A DNA stretch of 64,000 bases. Source: UBA4782 sp034429195 (GTDB lineage Bacteria; Chloroflexota; Anaerolineae; Anaerolineales; Anaerolineaceae). The notes beneath the pieces are model-generated. The model searched no databases and was not told the DNA's origin. It was given only the letters and a program-made list of their open reading frames with translations. This document shows, in pieces, positions 34,701 through 43,017 of the stretch (positions within the stretch are counted from its first letter, which is position 1; each line of letters starts with the position of its first letter). The translations under genes and the position numbers were made by a program. The DNA is taken from the NCBI GenBank assembly GCA_034429195.1, contig DAOUGQ010000007.1:62001-126000 (forward strand), in the 5' to 3' direction.

Positions 34701-36044
34701 ACCAAGACTCTGTGTCTCTTCTTGGTGCTGTTTTTCTAATTCTTTTTGACGGTTTTTCAACTCGTCAATCAATACACCTAGAGATACATTGGATGCGGAC
34801 TGCTCATCCAGTTTATTTGACAAAGAAAGGATCCCTTGCTCTAAGAGATGATAGGTTTCTTCGGTCACCAGGGAAGGATTGGGTGGAAGAGAAGTAAGTA
34901 AATGCGCTGCCATATGAGCAGTTTTGACCGCTTTTACAGCCAGCACTTCTCGTTTTTGATGCAGCCTTATTCTGATCGATTCACTCTGCTTGAAAACCTC
35001 TTCTAAAATATTTAACAATTTATCATCTGTGATCGCATTTATTGGGAGGGCAAATTTATTCATCCCCAATTGAGACATGAATTGTTGTACTTTGGGGTCA
35101 TAGATCAATCCCACAACGGGAATTGTATGACTGACCGCACCAATAAGTGCGTGCAGGCGCATCCCAAGGATCAGGTCACATTGAGTAATTGCAATTTCTC
35201 TATCAAAAAAGCTGGAATTCCAAGGAAGAATTCTTGTCCGCAACGAATTCTTCATTCTCTTTTGCACACGCCTGGATACCCCCGAGTCATCCAGAAGAGT
35301 TTCTTGAACATCTTGAAAGGGTATGAAAACAACCTTTATTGTGGAATGATCATCCAGAAATTTGTCCAAGGCTCTGGCAACCTGTGTTTCCCAATATTCC
35401 GGTTCGACCCCTACATCCCAATTACGAAGAGCAACTCCCACCATAGGGAATCTCCGGTTCTGTTCTTTAGGTATTATTTTTCGCGTTTGAGGCAACGTCA
35501 GACCAAACGCAGGGTCTGCTGTAATAGTCACCTTTGAAGCAGGTATCCCAAATGAAATCAAAATAGTTTTGGAATCAGGATCGCGAACGGTGATCAACGT
35601 ACTGTTCCTGGCAATTGCCCGTACATACTGCCTGCCCTCATCAGTGATGATAGGTCCTACACCTACTGCATACAACATCAAAGGCTTTCTATAGATCGAT
35701 GCAAGCAGAGAAATGCCGTAATAAAAAGCGATTCCTATATGTTCTGTGGTTAATACACTTGAAGTATTCACCCCCCAATAATCATGGAATAAACCACCCC
35801 CTCCCAAGATGACCAGATCGCAGGACTGAATCACTTTTTTTATTTCTCTGATGTCTGTCCATGCAACTGCATTTACGCGATGGATATGCTTTGTCTGCTG
35901 CGGGTCTCCACAAACAACAGTGATATTCAACTCTGATATCACCTGCCGGAGGTCATGAATCATGGCTGACAGGATCGCTTCATCCCCTGTGTTGTTGAAA
36001 CCGTAGTACCCTACGATCACAATGTGATTTGCCAAGTCGATCAT
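31746..36044 (-). CDS. Polysaccharide pyruvyltransferase - coiled coil - GT2 - GT2 fusion
   Basis: 1432 residues. Residues 8-385 are a CsaB-like polysaccharide pyruvyltransferase (GYYGFNNTGDEAIL; LILGGGGLFHD; GMRLHALIGA). Residues about 400-610 form a long coiled coil rich in Glu, Lys and Gln. Residues 710-930 are a family-2 glycosyltransferase (IVLPVFNGA; IIVDDGSTD; TSDDN), and residues 1111-1340 a second one (VIICTYQR; VVVDNYP; FLDDDAVAE). The coiled coil could make a scaffold that keeps transferases together. It overlaps the upstream ATP-binding gene by four bases. CsaB proteins pyruvylate wall polymers that bind SLH domains, and an SLH protein is encoded close by. Confidence 0.9.
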   Translation of the reverse strand: MIDLANHIVIVGYYGFNNTGDEAILSAMIHDLRQVISELNITVVCGDPQQTKHIHRVNAVAWTDIREIKKVIQSCDLVILGGGGLFHDYWGVNTSSVLTTEHIGIAFYYGISLLASIYRKPLMLYAVGVGPIITDEGRQYVRAIARNSTLITVRDPDSKTILISFGIPASKVTITADPAFGLTLPQTRKIIPKEQNRRFPMVGVALRNWDVGVEPEYWETQVARALDKFLDDHSTIKVVFIPFQDVQETLLDDSGVSRRVQKRMKNSLRTRILPWNSSFFDREIAITQCDLILGMRLHALIGAVSHTIPVVGLIYDPKVQQFMSQLGMNKFALPINAITDDKLLNILEEVFKQSESIRIRLHQKREVLAVKAVKTAHMAAHLLTSLPPNPSLVTEETYHLLEQGILSLSNKLDEQSASNVSLGVLIDELKNRQKELEKQHQEETQSLGVQLASLKDSIAEKEKKIEILNNQNFLLNNTIAEYEAREKNLKAKLSEIIASQQVREKELLSSIQWHVNQEEELSKKNDDYQRENKTLLQQKHELETKILQDEQRIRDIQKQAENRVNEVRLQGENQIHELQMQSQQKYFTLQQELGMQLDELRRQVNFQSYELTSIKSSRGWKWLWGMWQIRLFFVPHDSTREKVFKNLWIGFQKIGMGFTVILRGIRNILRKKKPFLLSRYAYAFFLYRKERKKKFNLSLEKLHVPYTPGLVSIVLPVFNGATMISEAIESILQQTYRHFELIIVDDGSTDLTGEIVDSYATKDDRIRVIHQENQKLPRSLNNGFALSRGEFLTWTSDDNRLKPNFLARMVKCLSNHPDWDMVYANMDLIGEDGKPLKNSNWYAGYQVPFRSEHIHFPHNTFELNTYPNNFIGGAFLYRARVKSVLEGYNPNQFTREDYDAWMQVNALLTLKHVPFDDPVYEYRFHGTSLTSQDATLKITQDRKYLMIFDDFRRDFFLMPAIWIIAEHDFTTEHQHLAKRLKESLIKKGQVLLSLDDLEKMQLPETGIPMIYLQISEDSSSKMEYPKNLCNNVLKVLLFLGNTDLLDISDNYWDVYLTWGNSTALTKATSVEKGWWETSDLETLISAIDVKARTNHLRMIENVLSTSLAEELKISVIICTYQRVAELENALIAITDQTIPHRDYEIVVVDNYPVSMELESLVAKIRNKKFADHPDHLRLLHCPVLGLSYARNAGIYFARSQILLFLDDDAVAERDVIEQTLKAYQEHPDAGVIGGHIILKRPENLNIVWKAGWERYWSQFETGYQGYTQVTQWWEFPWGANWSARRKALLQIGGFRGRYGRHGNDYNGGEEIVAASQIQQLGYTVAVLPQSKVTHHVEPSRFTLHHLKNTILSGVMVHYLAQRNLHLPVEASLRNTSQQVIKAIRKYLSLQFPTQSREKNAARIEASYHHLARWQLLKWQIQDGLGRVQFFRK

Positions 36045-36808
36045 TCCTTTGATAGATTGTTTTGATTCACGGTCATCATATAGGAATCCACTACTGACTT
36101 TACGGCTCCCATACCCATCACCGTGCCTTTATCCAGCCATAATGCGCGATCGCATTTTGAACTCACCATGCTTAAATTATGAGTAACCAACATGATTGTC
36201 GAGCCATCTGCGCGAAAAGCATCAATTCGCGCCAGGCATTTTGCTTTAAATGCCTCATCTCCAACCGCGAAAATCTCATCCAGAAGAAGAATTTCTGGCT
36301 GCCAGGAAGTTGCTATGGCAAACCCCAACCGCGCTACCATGCCAGAAGAATACTTTCGCAAAGGTGCATCAATGAATTCATCCAACTGTGCAAATTGAAG
36401 GATCTCGTCCAAGTGAACTTTTATTTCTTTTTGCGAATGCCCAAGGAGGGTGCCATTCAAAAAGATATTTTCTCTACCCGTCAATTCGGGCTGGAATCCA
36501 GCACCAAATTCCAACAGGGGTGCCACCTGACCGTGGATCACAACCCGCCCGCGTGTGGGAGAAAGCACCCGGGAGATCACCTTGAGAAGGGTAGTTTTCC
36601 CCGCCCCATTTTTCCCAATGACCGCAAACATTTCACCCGAATTAACGGACAGGCTCACATCCCGCAAAGCCCAGAAGTCATGCATTCGTACTTGATTCTT
36701 TACATACTGTATAGCGAAATCCTTAAAGGAATGGAATGGCTCCACCGGTGCGCGATACCTCACCGAAACGTTTTCAAGGTAAATGACACAAGAGTTCTCT
36801 GGCATCAT
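36041..36808 (-). CDS. Polysaccharide ABC exporter ATP-binding protein (Wzt/TagH type)
   Basis: 255 residues from the ATG at 36808, which has AGGA eight bases upstream; a longer form starting at 36844 would overlap the permease. Walker A GKNGAGKTT, signature KYSSGMVARLGFA (the S-S-G-M form typical of polysaccharide exporters) and Walker B LLLDEIFAVGDEAF are intact. It ends soon after the ATPase core, so it lacks the carbohydrate-binding C-terminal domain of some Wzt proteins. Works with the permease just upstream. Confidence 0.95.
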   Translation of the reverse strand: MMPENSCVIYLENVSVRYRAPVEPFHSFKDFAIQYVKNQVRMHDFWALRDVSLSVNSGEMFAVIGKNGAGKTTLLKVISRVLSPTRGRVVIHGQVAPLLEFGAGFQPELTGRENIFLNGTLLGHSQKEIKVHLDEILQFAQLDEFIDAPLRKYSSGMVARLGFAIATSWQPEILLLDEIFAVGDEAFKAKCLARIDAFRADGSTIMLVTHNLSMVSSKCDRALWLDKGTVMGMGAVKSVVDSYMMTVNQNNLSKE

Positions 36809-36821
36809 GATGCGCTTCCTG

Positions 36822-37661
36822 TCATGTACGATAAGTAAATTCATTGGCCTTCCAGGTGAACACCAGCCATCCTAAGAGTAAAAAGCCAATAGCAAAGCCG
36901 AAACCAATTGCCAGAATAGATGGAGAAGGCAACACTCCTTCATATACTGGAAGGCGGAAAAGCTCTACCAGGTAATACATAGGATTGATCTGCACTACAA
37001 AAATATTAAACTCCTCGGGGATGATATCCACCGGGTAGATGATAGGGGTCAGATACATCCAGGCAGTCAGCCCAATATGAAACATCTCAACCACATCTGG
37101 AAAATACAAAGCCAGGGTGGAAAATAGCAAACCAACTCCAAGTGCAAATGCTGCCAGGATTAAGATAGAAACCGGCAGGAACAACATGGCAGTATGAAAA
37201 GAATGATGAGTGATGATCATAATCAAGCATAGGGGAACCAATGAGATAAGCAGGTTCACCAGCCCGGTGCCTATTGCTGAAACAGTAAATGCGGTTCTTG
37301 GCAGGTATATTTTGTGCAACAGGCTTCCGCCCCAAACATTCTGATTTAAAGCTGCAGTGGTGGTCTGTGAGAAGAAATTCCAGGTGATTAACCCGCTGAG
37401 AACAAAAACTGGATACCCTTCAACTGAATGGAAAATCTGTGAAAAAACTATCGTCAGGATAAGCATGGTTCCCAGAGGGTTGAGCATGGTCCAGACAACA
37501 CCCAATATTGAACGTTTATATCGGGTGATTACATCCCTGCGGATAAGCTGCCACACTAATTCGCGATACTGGAAAATGCCGCGCAGTTCTTCAACAGCCA
37601 ATAGTTCACGGTTAGAGCTATCGAAATCCCTGGAAAAACGACCGGCAATTTGAGTTTTCAA
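36822..37661 (-). CDS. Polysaccharide ABC exporter permease (Wzm/TagG type)
   Basis: 279 residues with six membrane helices of the ABC-2 family. The amphipathic entry motif LVWQLIRRDVITRYKRSILG before helix 1 is typical of polysaccharide exporters. I start at a TTG (37661) preceded by GAAGAGG; the reading frame itself opens at another TTG 11 codons upstream without a ribosome site. Next gene is the ATPase. Exports an undecaprenyl-linked glycan across the membrane. Confidence 0.92.
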   Translation of the reverse strand: MKTQIAGRFSRDFDSSNRELLAVEELRGIFQYRELVWQLIRRDVITRYKRSILGVVWTMLNPLGTMLILTIVFSQIFHSVEGYPVFVLSGLITWNFFSQTTTAALNQNVWGGSLLHKIYLPRTAFTVSAIGTGLVNLLISLVPLCLIMIITHHSFHTAMLFLPVSILILAAFALGVGLLFSTLALYFPDVVEMFHIGLTAWMYLTPIIYPVDIIPEEFNIFVVQINPMYYLVELFRLPVYEGVLPSPSILAIGFGFAIGFLLLGWLVFTWKANEFTYRT

Positions 37662-37731
37662 ATTGCACCTCTTCAAAACGTTAATAGATAACAAATAAAT
37701 TTTGAGGCTGCAATGTTATCCGGTAGATGGT

Positions 37732-38787
37732 TTACTGTTTTTCGTCTTCAGTGGTTCTGCGCGCTCGAAACCATTTCGTCCGCTGTAACGAGAGAAATAT
37801 CCCTTTGATCCACATGAAAATAAACTCTGGCAAGAAGAATAACGCTTTAACAAACGACCATCTTTCTGGCATAAGAACGACTCCCAAAAAGAATAAGAGG
37901 CATTCCCAAATTGCCAGACTGAATAATATTATTGATAGAACTGGTATTTTAAAAAGGACAATTGCAAGAAGGATCATAACTGTCAGCTTCAACCACCGAG
38001 GTTTTAGAAACACCGATGCGATCACCGACCAGCCATTCAATCCCTTCCCTAATATCTTCCAGATCACTCCTCGATATCTCCACAACGCCAGCCACTGTCC
38101 CCTGAACCAGCGCGCCCTTTGCCTGGATGCCGCGTTTATTCCACTAGGCTTTGGATCATATACTGGTGCATCAAATAAAGGTTTTACAATCAGGTGTTTT
38201 TCTGCCATCAGCAGGCTGAGAGCAATATCTTCCACTTCGGTATCTATCCTATCACTTACATCGTGTAGCACCTGTGGGCGAAAAACCATCCCTGTTCCCC
38301 GCAACCTGATTGACCACCCAAGCCCAGCACGAATGCGATCAAAAATTGTCTGTTCAACAATTTCTGAAAGCGCGATCAATTTGCTAAGTGCAGAACTCTC
38401 ATAATCAACAGGAGCGAGATAACATTGACCCACATCAATGCTTTCCCCCAGGCTTTTTTCAAGCCTGTCGAGAAAATCCAGGTTGATCTTACTGTCTGCA
38501 TCCAGAATAACCAGGTGTGAATAGTTACCATACCGTTCAGGATAGTTCTGAATGAACCATGAAATTGCTGCCCCTTTTCCATGGGGAAGTTCTTGCTGAC
38601 GAATGAAAACTTCAGCTCCCGCCTCTCTCGCAAGGTCAGCAGTATTATCAGTGCAATTATCAGCGATGACAAAAAGAGCATCCCGGGCGCGTAGCGTTTT
38701 TTTCGCTGCACTCACTGTAGATTGGATCAAAATGGATTCATTTTGAGCGAAAATGATCAATGCGATCCGGTATGGTGAATTCTCCAT
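37732..38787 (-). CDS. Membrane-bound family-2 glycosyltransferase
   Basis: 351 residues from the ATG at 38787. GT-A landmarks are IIFAQNES, ADNCTDNTADLA, LDADSKIN (DxD), EVEDIALS and the RQRARWFRGQW motif of processive-type transferases, followed by two or three C-terminal membrane helices (residues about 255-330). Similar to N-acetylglucosaminyltransferase-like proteins. In the glycan series between GT4 and the exporter permease. An upstream in-frame extension would run into the GT4 gene and is not favoured. Confidence 0.88.
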   Translation of the reverse strand: MENSPYRIALIIFAQNESILIQSTVSAAKKTLRARDALFVIADNCTDNTADLAREAGAEVFIRQQELPHGKGAAISWFIQNYPERYGNYSHLVILDADSKINLDFLDRLEKSLGESIDVGQCYLAPVDYESSALSKLIALSEIVEQTIFDRIRAGLGWSIRLRGTGMVFRPQVLHDVSDRIDTEVEDIALSLLMAEKHLIVKPLFDAPVYDPKPSGINAASRQRARWFRGQWLALWRYRGVIWKILGKGLNGWSVIASVFLKPRWLKLTVMILLAIVLFKIPVLSIILFSLAIWECLLFFLGVVLMPERWSFVKALFFLPEFIFMWIKGIFLSLQRTKWFRARRTTEDEKQ

Positions 38788-38812
38788 GAATACCATCCCA
38801 GTGAAAATACCT

Positions 38813-39979
38813 CTAAAACCTGTACGACTTTTGGTAATGCCCGCATTGTGTACAATGCAAACCATCCGCAAGCATTAATAATGATCCTGAACATAATTCA
38901 CATTCACCAGTAATTTCGGTGGAAGGACTTGATCCAGCAATCGCATTTCTAAAATGCCAATCCCAATGCCCTGCCCAGGTTTTAGCAACGGTTTCCCAAC
39001 TTATAGGGCTGTTCATCGCATTTCGTCGAACATATTTCAGGTACTCGGGATAAGTAATCAAGCGATTAATCAACCTTGCTGCACATTCATGCGTTTCTGG
39101 ATCGATATGACTACCCGGAATAAGGAAACCGTTATACCCATGCTGGATTATCTCGGGATATGCGCCTACTGTACTGGCAAGGACGATACAGCCTGCCCGC
39201 ATAGATTCGTTCACTGCCAGTCCAAAACCTTCTTGAATTGCCTGTAAATTTATACTAAATCCGATATTCTGAATTTCACGGATCAATCGTCGTTGCCCAA
39301 CCAATCCATGATTGAGCACGCCTGGCCCCATGGGGATCTTCTCTTTCGGTTGACCCCACATTTCATGGCTACCATATACATCCAAAACAAAATCCTGATC
39401 TGTTTTTCGTAAAATTTTTAAAACAGAAATTGCAGCAAAAAGCCCTTTTTCAGGATGCCCGATATAAACCAGACGATGAAGATCCAGCTTTTTTCGAATA
39501 TTTTTCTTGAAATACCCTTCTTCTATACCTCGATATGAGACAAATAGCTGTCCGGGGAGGATGACTTGTTGGTGTGCCACTATATCGCGAATGAAATTAC
39601 TCAGAACATAGAGAAAATTAAAGTTATCATAAGATACATTTCTGGGGGTTACCATGCCATGTATCATCAATATTTTGCAGCCCACTTTGATGGTATATCG
39701 AGACAGTTCCCCAAGATCAACATTACCACCACTGGATGAAGCAATAAAGATATCTGCAGAACTGCCTTTGAATTTCGAATAATGCTGATAGGAGACTCCA
39801 TCTATCATCCGTTCCTCAGGACAATTGACAAACAATGTCACCTGATGCCCCTCTTTTGATAGCGCATGTGCAATTCGAACCCGCGATGTTATACCACCAC
39901 CCACTCCTTTCTTTTCCAGGGTATGAATGTCGTACATAATGTGGTTATCTGGGCAGTAGATATCGATTTTGTAGGTCAT
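38813..39979 (-). CDS. Family-4 glycosyltransferase with C-terminal Zn-ribbon-like tail
   Basis: 388 residues. GT-B fold with the family-4 retaining motif EGFGLAVNESMRAG near residue 255 and a glycine-rich N-terminal loop (KKGVGGGITSR). The last 30 residues contain two Cys pairs (CELC and CTQC), resembling a zinc ribbon, which GT4 enzymes do not normally carry. First gene of the glycan series, 73 bases after the surface-protein gene. Confidence 0.88.
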   Translation of the reverse strand: MTYKIDIYCPDNHIMYDIHTLEKKGVGGGITSRVRIAHALSKEGHQVTLFVNCPEERMIDGVSYQHYSKFKGSSADIFIASSSGGNVDLGELSRYTIKVGCKILMIHGMVTPRNVSYDNFNFLYVLSNFIRDIVAHQQVILPGQLFVSYRGIEEGYFKKNIRKKLDLHRLVYIGHPEKGLFAAISVLKILRKTDQDFVLDVYGSHEMWGQPKEKIPMGPGVLNHGLVGQRRLIREIQNIGFSINLQAIQEGFGLAVNESMRAGCIVLASTVGAYPEIIQHGYNGFLIPGSHIDPETHECAARLINRLITYPEYLKYVRRNAMNSPISWETVAKTWAGHWDWHFRNAIAGSSPSTEITGECELCSGSLLMLADGLHCTQCGHYQKSYRF

Positions 39980-40015
39980 ATAGAAGACGAATGATTATCC
40001 CTGTAATTAAATAGA

Positions 40016-40043
40016 ACCACCTCTCAAGCTATAGAGAGGTGGT
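40016..40043 (-). terminator. Hairpin after the SLH surface-protein gene
   Basis: A 10-bp perfect stem (ACCACCTCTC with GAGAGGTGGT) around an 8-base loop lies 10 bases past the stop codon. On the minus strand it is followed by TTCTATTTAATT, a weak U-rich tail, so termination may be partial and allow read-through into the glycan genes. Confidence 0.65.
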
Positions 40044-40052
40044 CAAAGAAAA

Positions 40053-42683
40053 TTATTCGGGGAGAACAAGTCCTTTCGCCATAACAATAATATATGCGCT
40101 CCATGAACGATCCATCTGGTTGGTTGGGCAGAATAGTGGCTTCAAGGTACCTGGGTCCTCTCCACATGCAGGGATTAAACCATCAGCATAAGCTTTCTCA
40201 GCCCATTTTGTTCCCCAGTAAGTGGGGTCTGTCATATCTGCAAAAACTGTTCCGGTTGCTGGGGGCGGTAAATAACTTGTTCCATATTTCATCGATAAGG
40301 CAAAAACACTTCCCTGTTCTCTGGTAAATTGTGTCCACGGACAAAACTTGAGAGGATCTGTTGGAGGATACTGACATCCCGCAGTCATTTCCTCCTTCCA
40401 CATTCCTTCTGCCCATTTGGTACTCCAATAAGCGGTATCGGTCATATCAACGAACACAGTGCCGGTTGGCACTGGTGGTACATATGCAGTTCCATATTCT
40501 GCCCGGAGCATAAACACTGCTGATTCTTCACGAAGCATTACCTGTTCCGGGCAATACATCAAAGGACCGCTGGTAGTACAACCTGCAGTCAGTCCATTGT
40601 CCCATAAGGCTTCGATATAAGCCCACCGCTCATAATCAAATGGGACATCTGCAAAAGTAGAAATTTCGAATTCAGCAGTAACGGTTGTTGCAACAGCGAT
40701 GTTCACCTGACAGGTGCCAGTTCCACTGCATCCCCCGCCCGACCAGCCAAGAAAACGATGGTAGTTCGAAGCTGGAACGGCATTCAGGGTAACGATCGTA
40801 CCATAATCATAGTTCTCGGAACAATCAGACCCGCAACTGATACCAATTGGAGTGCTGGTAACAACACCCGACCCGGTACCTGTTTTATTAATGGTCAACA
40901 GGTATTTATTGATTGTTGCGGTGTAATTCTGGTTGGTCTGATCTGCCTGCACATCAATATAATCATTATGATCTGGTGTAAAAGTATATTCGGTCTTCGA
41001 CGGTGTCACTGTTCCCGACCAGTTATATGGCACAGTGATGCTATAGTTTCCACTTCCATCCGCAGTAACAGGTGTTCCACCAGTGAAGTTGATCGTCGCA
41101 CCACCTACTCCTGCATTCCCTGAAATGGTATATGTAATGGGGGCTACAGCATAGTTTTCTCCAGGATCATCCGCCGTCACGTTCGTATAGCTTCTGTGAT
41201 CCGGTGTGAAAGCATATCCCTCCAACGAAGGGGTCACCGTCCCAGTCCAATTGTAGGGTACAGTAATGCTATAGTTCCCGCTGCCATCTGCTGTGATAGG
41301 GGTGCCACCGGTGAAGCTGATCAGTGCACTACCTATTCCAGCGTTCCCTGAGATAGTAAAGGTGATCGAGGATGTAGTAAAATTCTGATTCAGCTGATCT
41401 GCCAATACTCCCTCATAATTTCTATATGCGGGGGTGAATGTGTATCCAGCCAATGAAGGAGTCACTGACCCTGTCCAATTGTAGGGTACGGTGATGATGT
41501 AGTCACCGTTACTATCGGTCAGTACAGGTGTTCCGCCATCATATGTAATCGTTACACCTTCCACCTCTGCGTTTCCAGAAATGGTATACGTGATAGCCGT
41601 AGCGGTATAGTCTTCGCCAGGATTATCTGCAATTACACCGCTATAGTCTCGGTGGTCTGGCGTGAAGGTATATCCAGTCTTTTCTGGCGTTACTGTTCCC
41701 GACCAATCGTAAGGAACAGTGATGCTGTAGTTCCCGCTGCCATCTGCTGTTACAGGTGTGCCACCGGTGAAGTTGATCGTCGCACCGCTCACCCCAGCGT
41801 TGCCCGAAATGGTGTAGGTGATGGCCGTTGCTGTATAATCTTCCCCTGGGTCATCTGCAATTACATTGCTATAGTCTCGGTGGTCTGGCGTGAAGGTATA
41901 TCCAGTCTTTTCTGGCGTTACTGTTCCCGACCAATCGTAGGGCACAATAATACTATAATCGCCATTTTCTTCAGACAATACAGATGTCCCACCATCAAAA
42001 GCAATAGTAGCACCTGCTACCTCTACATTCCCCGAGATCGTATAGGTAATTTCCGCATAATTGGCAGTAATCGTCTTGTTCCCATCAATATGCACCGTGG
42101 TGGGATTTATTGCACTCGTTATATCCCCCGTCCAATTGGTAAAAACCCATCCAGTACTTGCAGTAGCGGTAAGCTCAACATCTTCGCCATAAAGATAAGT
42201 GGTTTTATCTGGATTCTTTACTACTGTCCCATGGTCACTATTGATAGTAAGAGAATATTCAATTGCCGTAAATGTAGCCGTGACTCCTTTTGCAGCATCC
42301 ATGGTTACCTGGCAGGTTCCCGAACCAGGGCAGCCAGCATCACTCCACCCGGTAAAAGTAGAACCAGCGTCGGGCACAGCAGATAAAGTTACCACTGTAT
42401 TCAGTTCAAAATCGTAAGCGCAGGTGGTTCCACAATCGATCCCTATGGGATCACTGGTAACCACCCCACTTCCGGTACCATCTCTGCTAATAGTGAGAGT
42501 CAACAAATCCTGAAAAAGCAGAGCAGCATTATATGCCTGCAGGGGGATATCCCCTTCATCGATTGCATTTACCGGTTGGGTTGGTTGAGCTGCTAAAAAC
42601 AAAAAGAAAATAAATGCTTGAACAATGCGATCAAGATGGTTGTACCTGCAATTCCATTTTAGAGAGATCTCTTTCCGCGCCAT
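40053..42683 (-). CDS. Secreted surface protein: InlB-like repeats, five 76-residue repeats, SLH-like modules
   Basis: 876 residues. A long signal peptide (hydrophobic core VQAFIFFLFLAA, likely cut after VNA near residue 40) is followed by divergent InlB-B-type repeats (about 60-210), five tandem 76-residue repeats (212-591, each opening with ITYTISGN and containing VPYDWSGTVTP-like cores), another InlB-type repeat (595-670) and three C-terminal SLH-like modules (677-870; FADVPFDYERWAY, TREQ). The SLH modules carry extra Cys pairs, and the TRAE motif is only loosely kept. GGAGGAA precedes the ATG. A cyclic-di-GMP riboswitch in the leader suggests control by the motile/sessile switch. Probable adhesin or envelope protein. 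Confidence 0.9.
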   Translation of the reverse strand: MARKEISLKWNCRYNHLDRIVQAFIFFLFLAAQPTQPVNAIDEGDIPLQAYNAALLFQDLLTLTISRDGTGSGVVTSDPIGIDCGTTCAYDFELNTVVTLSAVPDAGSTFTGWSDAGCPGSGTCQVTMDAAKGVTATFTAIEYSLTINSDHGTVVKNPDKTTYLYGEDVELTATASTGWVFTNWTGDITSAINPTTVHIDGNKTITANYAEITYTISGNVEVAGATIAFDGGTSVLSEENGDYSIIVPYDWSGTVTPEKTGYTFTPDHRDYSNVIADDPGEDYTATAITYTISGNAGVSGATINFTGGTPVTADGSGNYSITVPYDWSGTVTPEKTGYTFTPDHRDYSGVIADNPGEDYTATAITYTISGNAEVEGVTITYDGGTPVLTDSNGDYIITVPYNWTGSVTPSLAGYTFTPAYRNYEGVLADQLNQNFTTSSITFTISGNAGIGSALISFTGGTPITADGSGNYSITVPYNWTGTVTPSLEGYAFTPDHRSYTNVTADDPGENYAVAPITYTISGNAGVGGATINFTGGTPVTADGSGNYSITVPYNWSGTVTPSKTEYTFTPDHNDYIDVQADQTNQNYTATINKYLLTINKTGTGSGVVTSTPIGISCGSDCSENYDYGTIVTLNAVPASNYHRFLGWSGGGCSGTGTCQVNIAVATTVTAEFEISTFADVPFDYERWAYIEALWDNGLTAGCTTSGPLMYCPEQVMLREESAVFMLRAEYGTAYVPPVPTGTVFVDMTDTAYWSTKWAEGMWKEEMTAGCQYPPTDPLKFCPWTQFTREQGSVFALSMKYGTSYLPPPATGTVFADMTDPTYWGTKWAEKAYADGLIPACGEDPGTLKPLFCPTNQMDRSWSAYIIVMAKGLVLPE
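40911..42050 (-). repeat. Five tandem 228-bp coding repeats
   Basis: Five units of exactly 76 codons within the surface-protein gene. Units 2, 4 and 5 (protein residues 288, 440 and 516 onward) share long nearly identical stretches, while units 1 and 3 differ in their middle part, a pattern of recent duplication and exchange between units. Copy number may vary between strains or in assemblies. Confidence 0.9.
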
Positions 42684-42781
42684 ACTTCCTCCACTACGGA
42701 ATTACATCATTTATCTTAAACGCTAAAAGCCCCCTTCTACAATCATAAATAAGGATGCTACCCGCTTCCATATTAAGCTTT

Positions 42782-42862
42782 TTGCTTTCGGCAACCCGAC
42801 TATCTCAATAAGAGACTCAAGGTTTTGCGTCCCCATATCACTATGGGTTTGCCTTTTCGCAG
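42782..42862 (-). ncRNA. Cyclic-di-GMP-I (GEMM) riboswitch
   Basis: Read on the minus strand, the leader contains GGCAAACC, then the hairpin CCCATA-GTGA-TATGGG closed by a GNRA tetraloop, then GGACGCAAAACCT, a second stem (GTCTC with GAGAT) with the tetraloop-receptor side, and GTCGGGTTGCCGAAAG. These are the conserved blocks of the GEMM-I aptamer in the right order and spacing. It lies about 100 bases before the start codon of the SLH surface-protein gene. I cannot identify the expression platform with confidence. Confidence 0.92.
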
Positions 42863-42900
42863 TCCCCAGAAAATAAAATATTGCTAAAATAAGCATTTAC

Positions 42901-42929
42901 ACTTTACATTAACATAGTATGAAAGTCAA
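42901..42929 (-). promoter_or_regulatory. Promoter of the riboswitch-controlled surface-protein gene
   Basis: TTGACT (42924-42929) and TAAAGT (42901-42906) on the minus strand, 17 bases apart, upstream of the aptamer. With the divergent promoter at 42942-42969 and the riboswitch it accounts for most of the 334-base gap 42684-43017. Confidence 0.6.
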
Positions 42930-42941
42930 GTAAGAAAATCC

Positions 42942-42969
42942 TTGCTTTTTTAAATTTTGTTGTTATGAT
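42942..42969 (+). promoter_or_regulatory. Promoter of the FecR-like lipoprotein gene
   Basis: TTGCTT (42942-42947) and TATGAT (42964-42969), spacer 16, followed by a leader of about 40 bases and the ribosome site GGGGAG before the ATG at 43018. Confidence 0.5.
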
Positions 42970-43017
42970 TTATTTACACAAGTTATCATAAACCCCAATA
43001 AACAAGGGGAGTTTTCT

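Noticed and set aside
31280..36838. Long plus-strand open frames opposite the glycan genes
   Set aside because: They lack ribosome sites, protein-like composition or family features, and lie opposite strongly supported genes.
40911..42050. CRISPR array
   Set aside because: The repeats are 228 bp, contiguous and in frame within a secreted protein; there are no spacers or cas genes.
41652..42386. 244-codon plus-strand frame opposite the repeat protein
   Set aside because: It merely reads the antisense of the 228-bp repeats, so its own repeats are a by-product.
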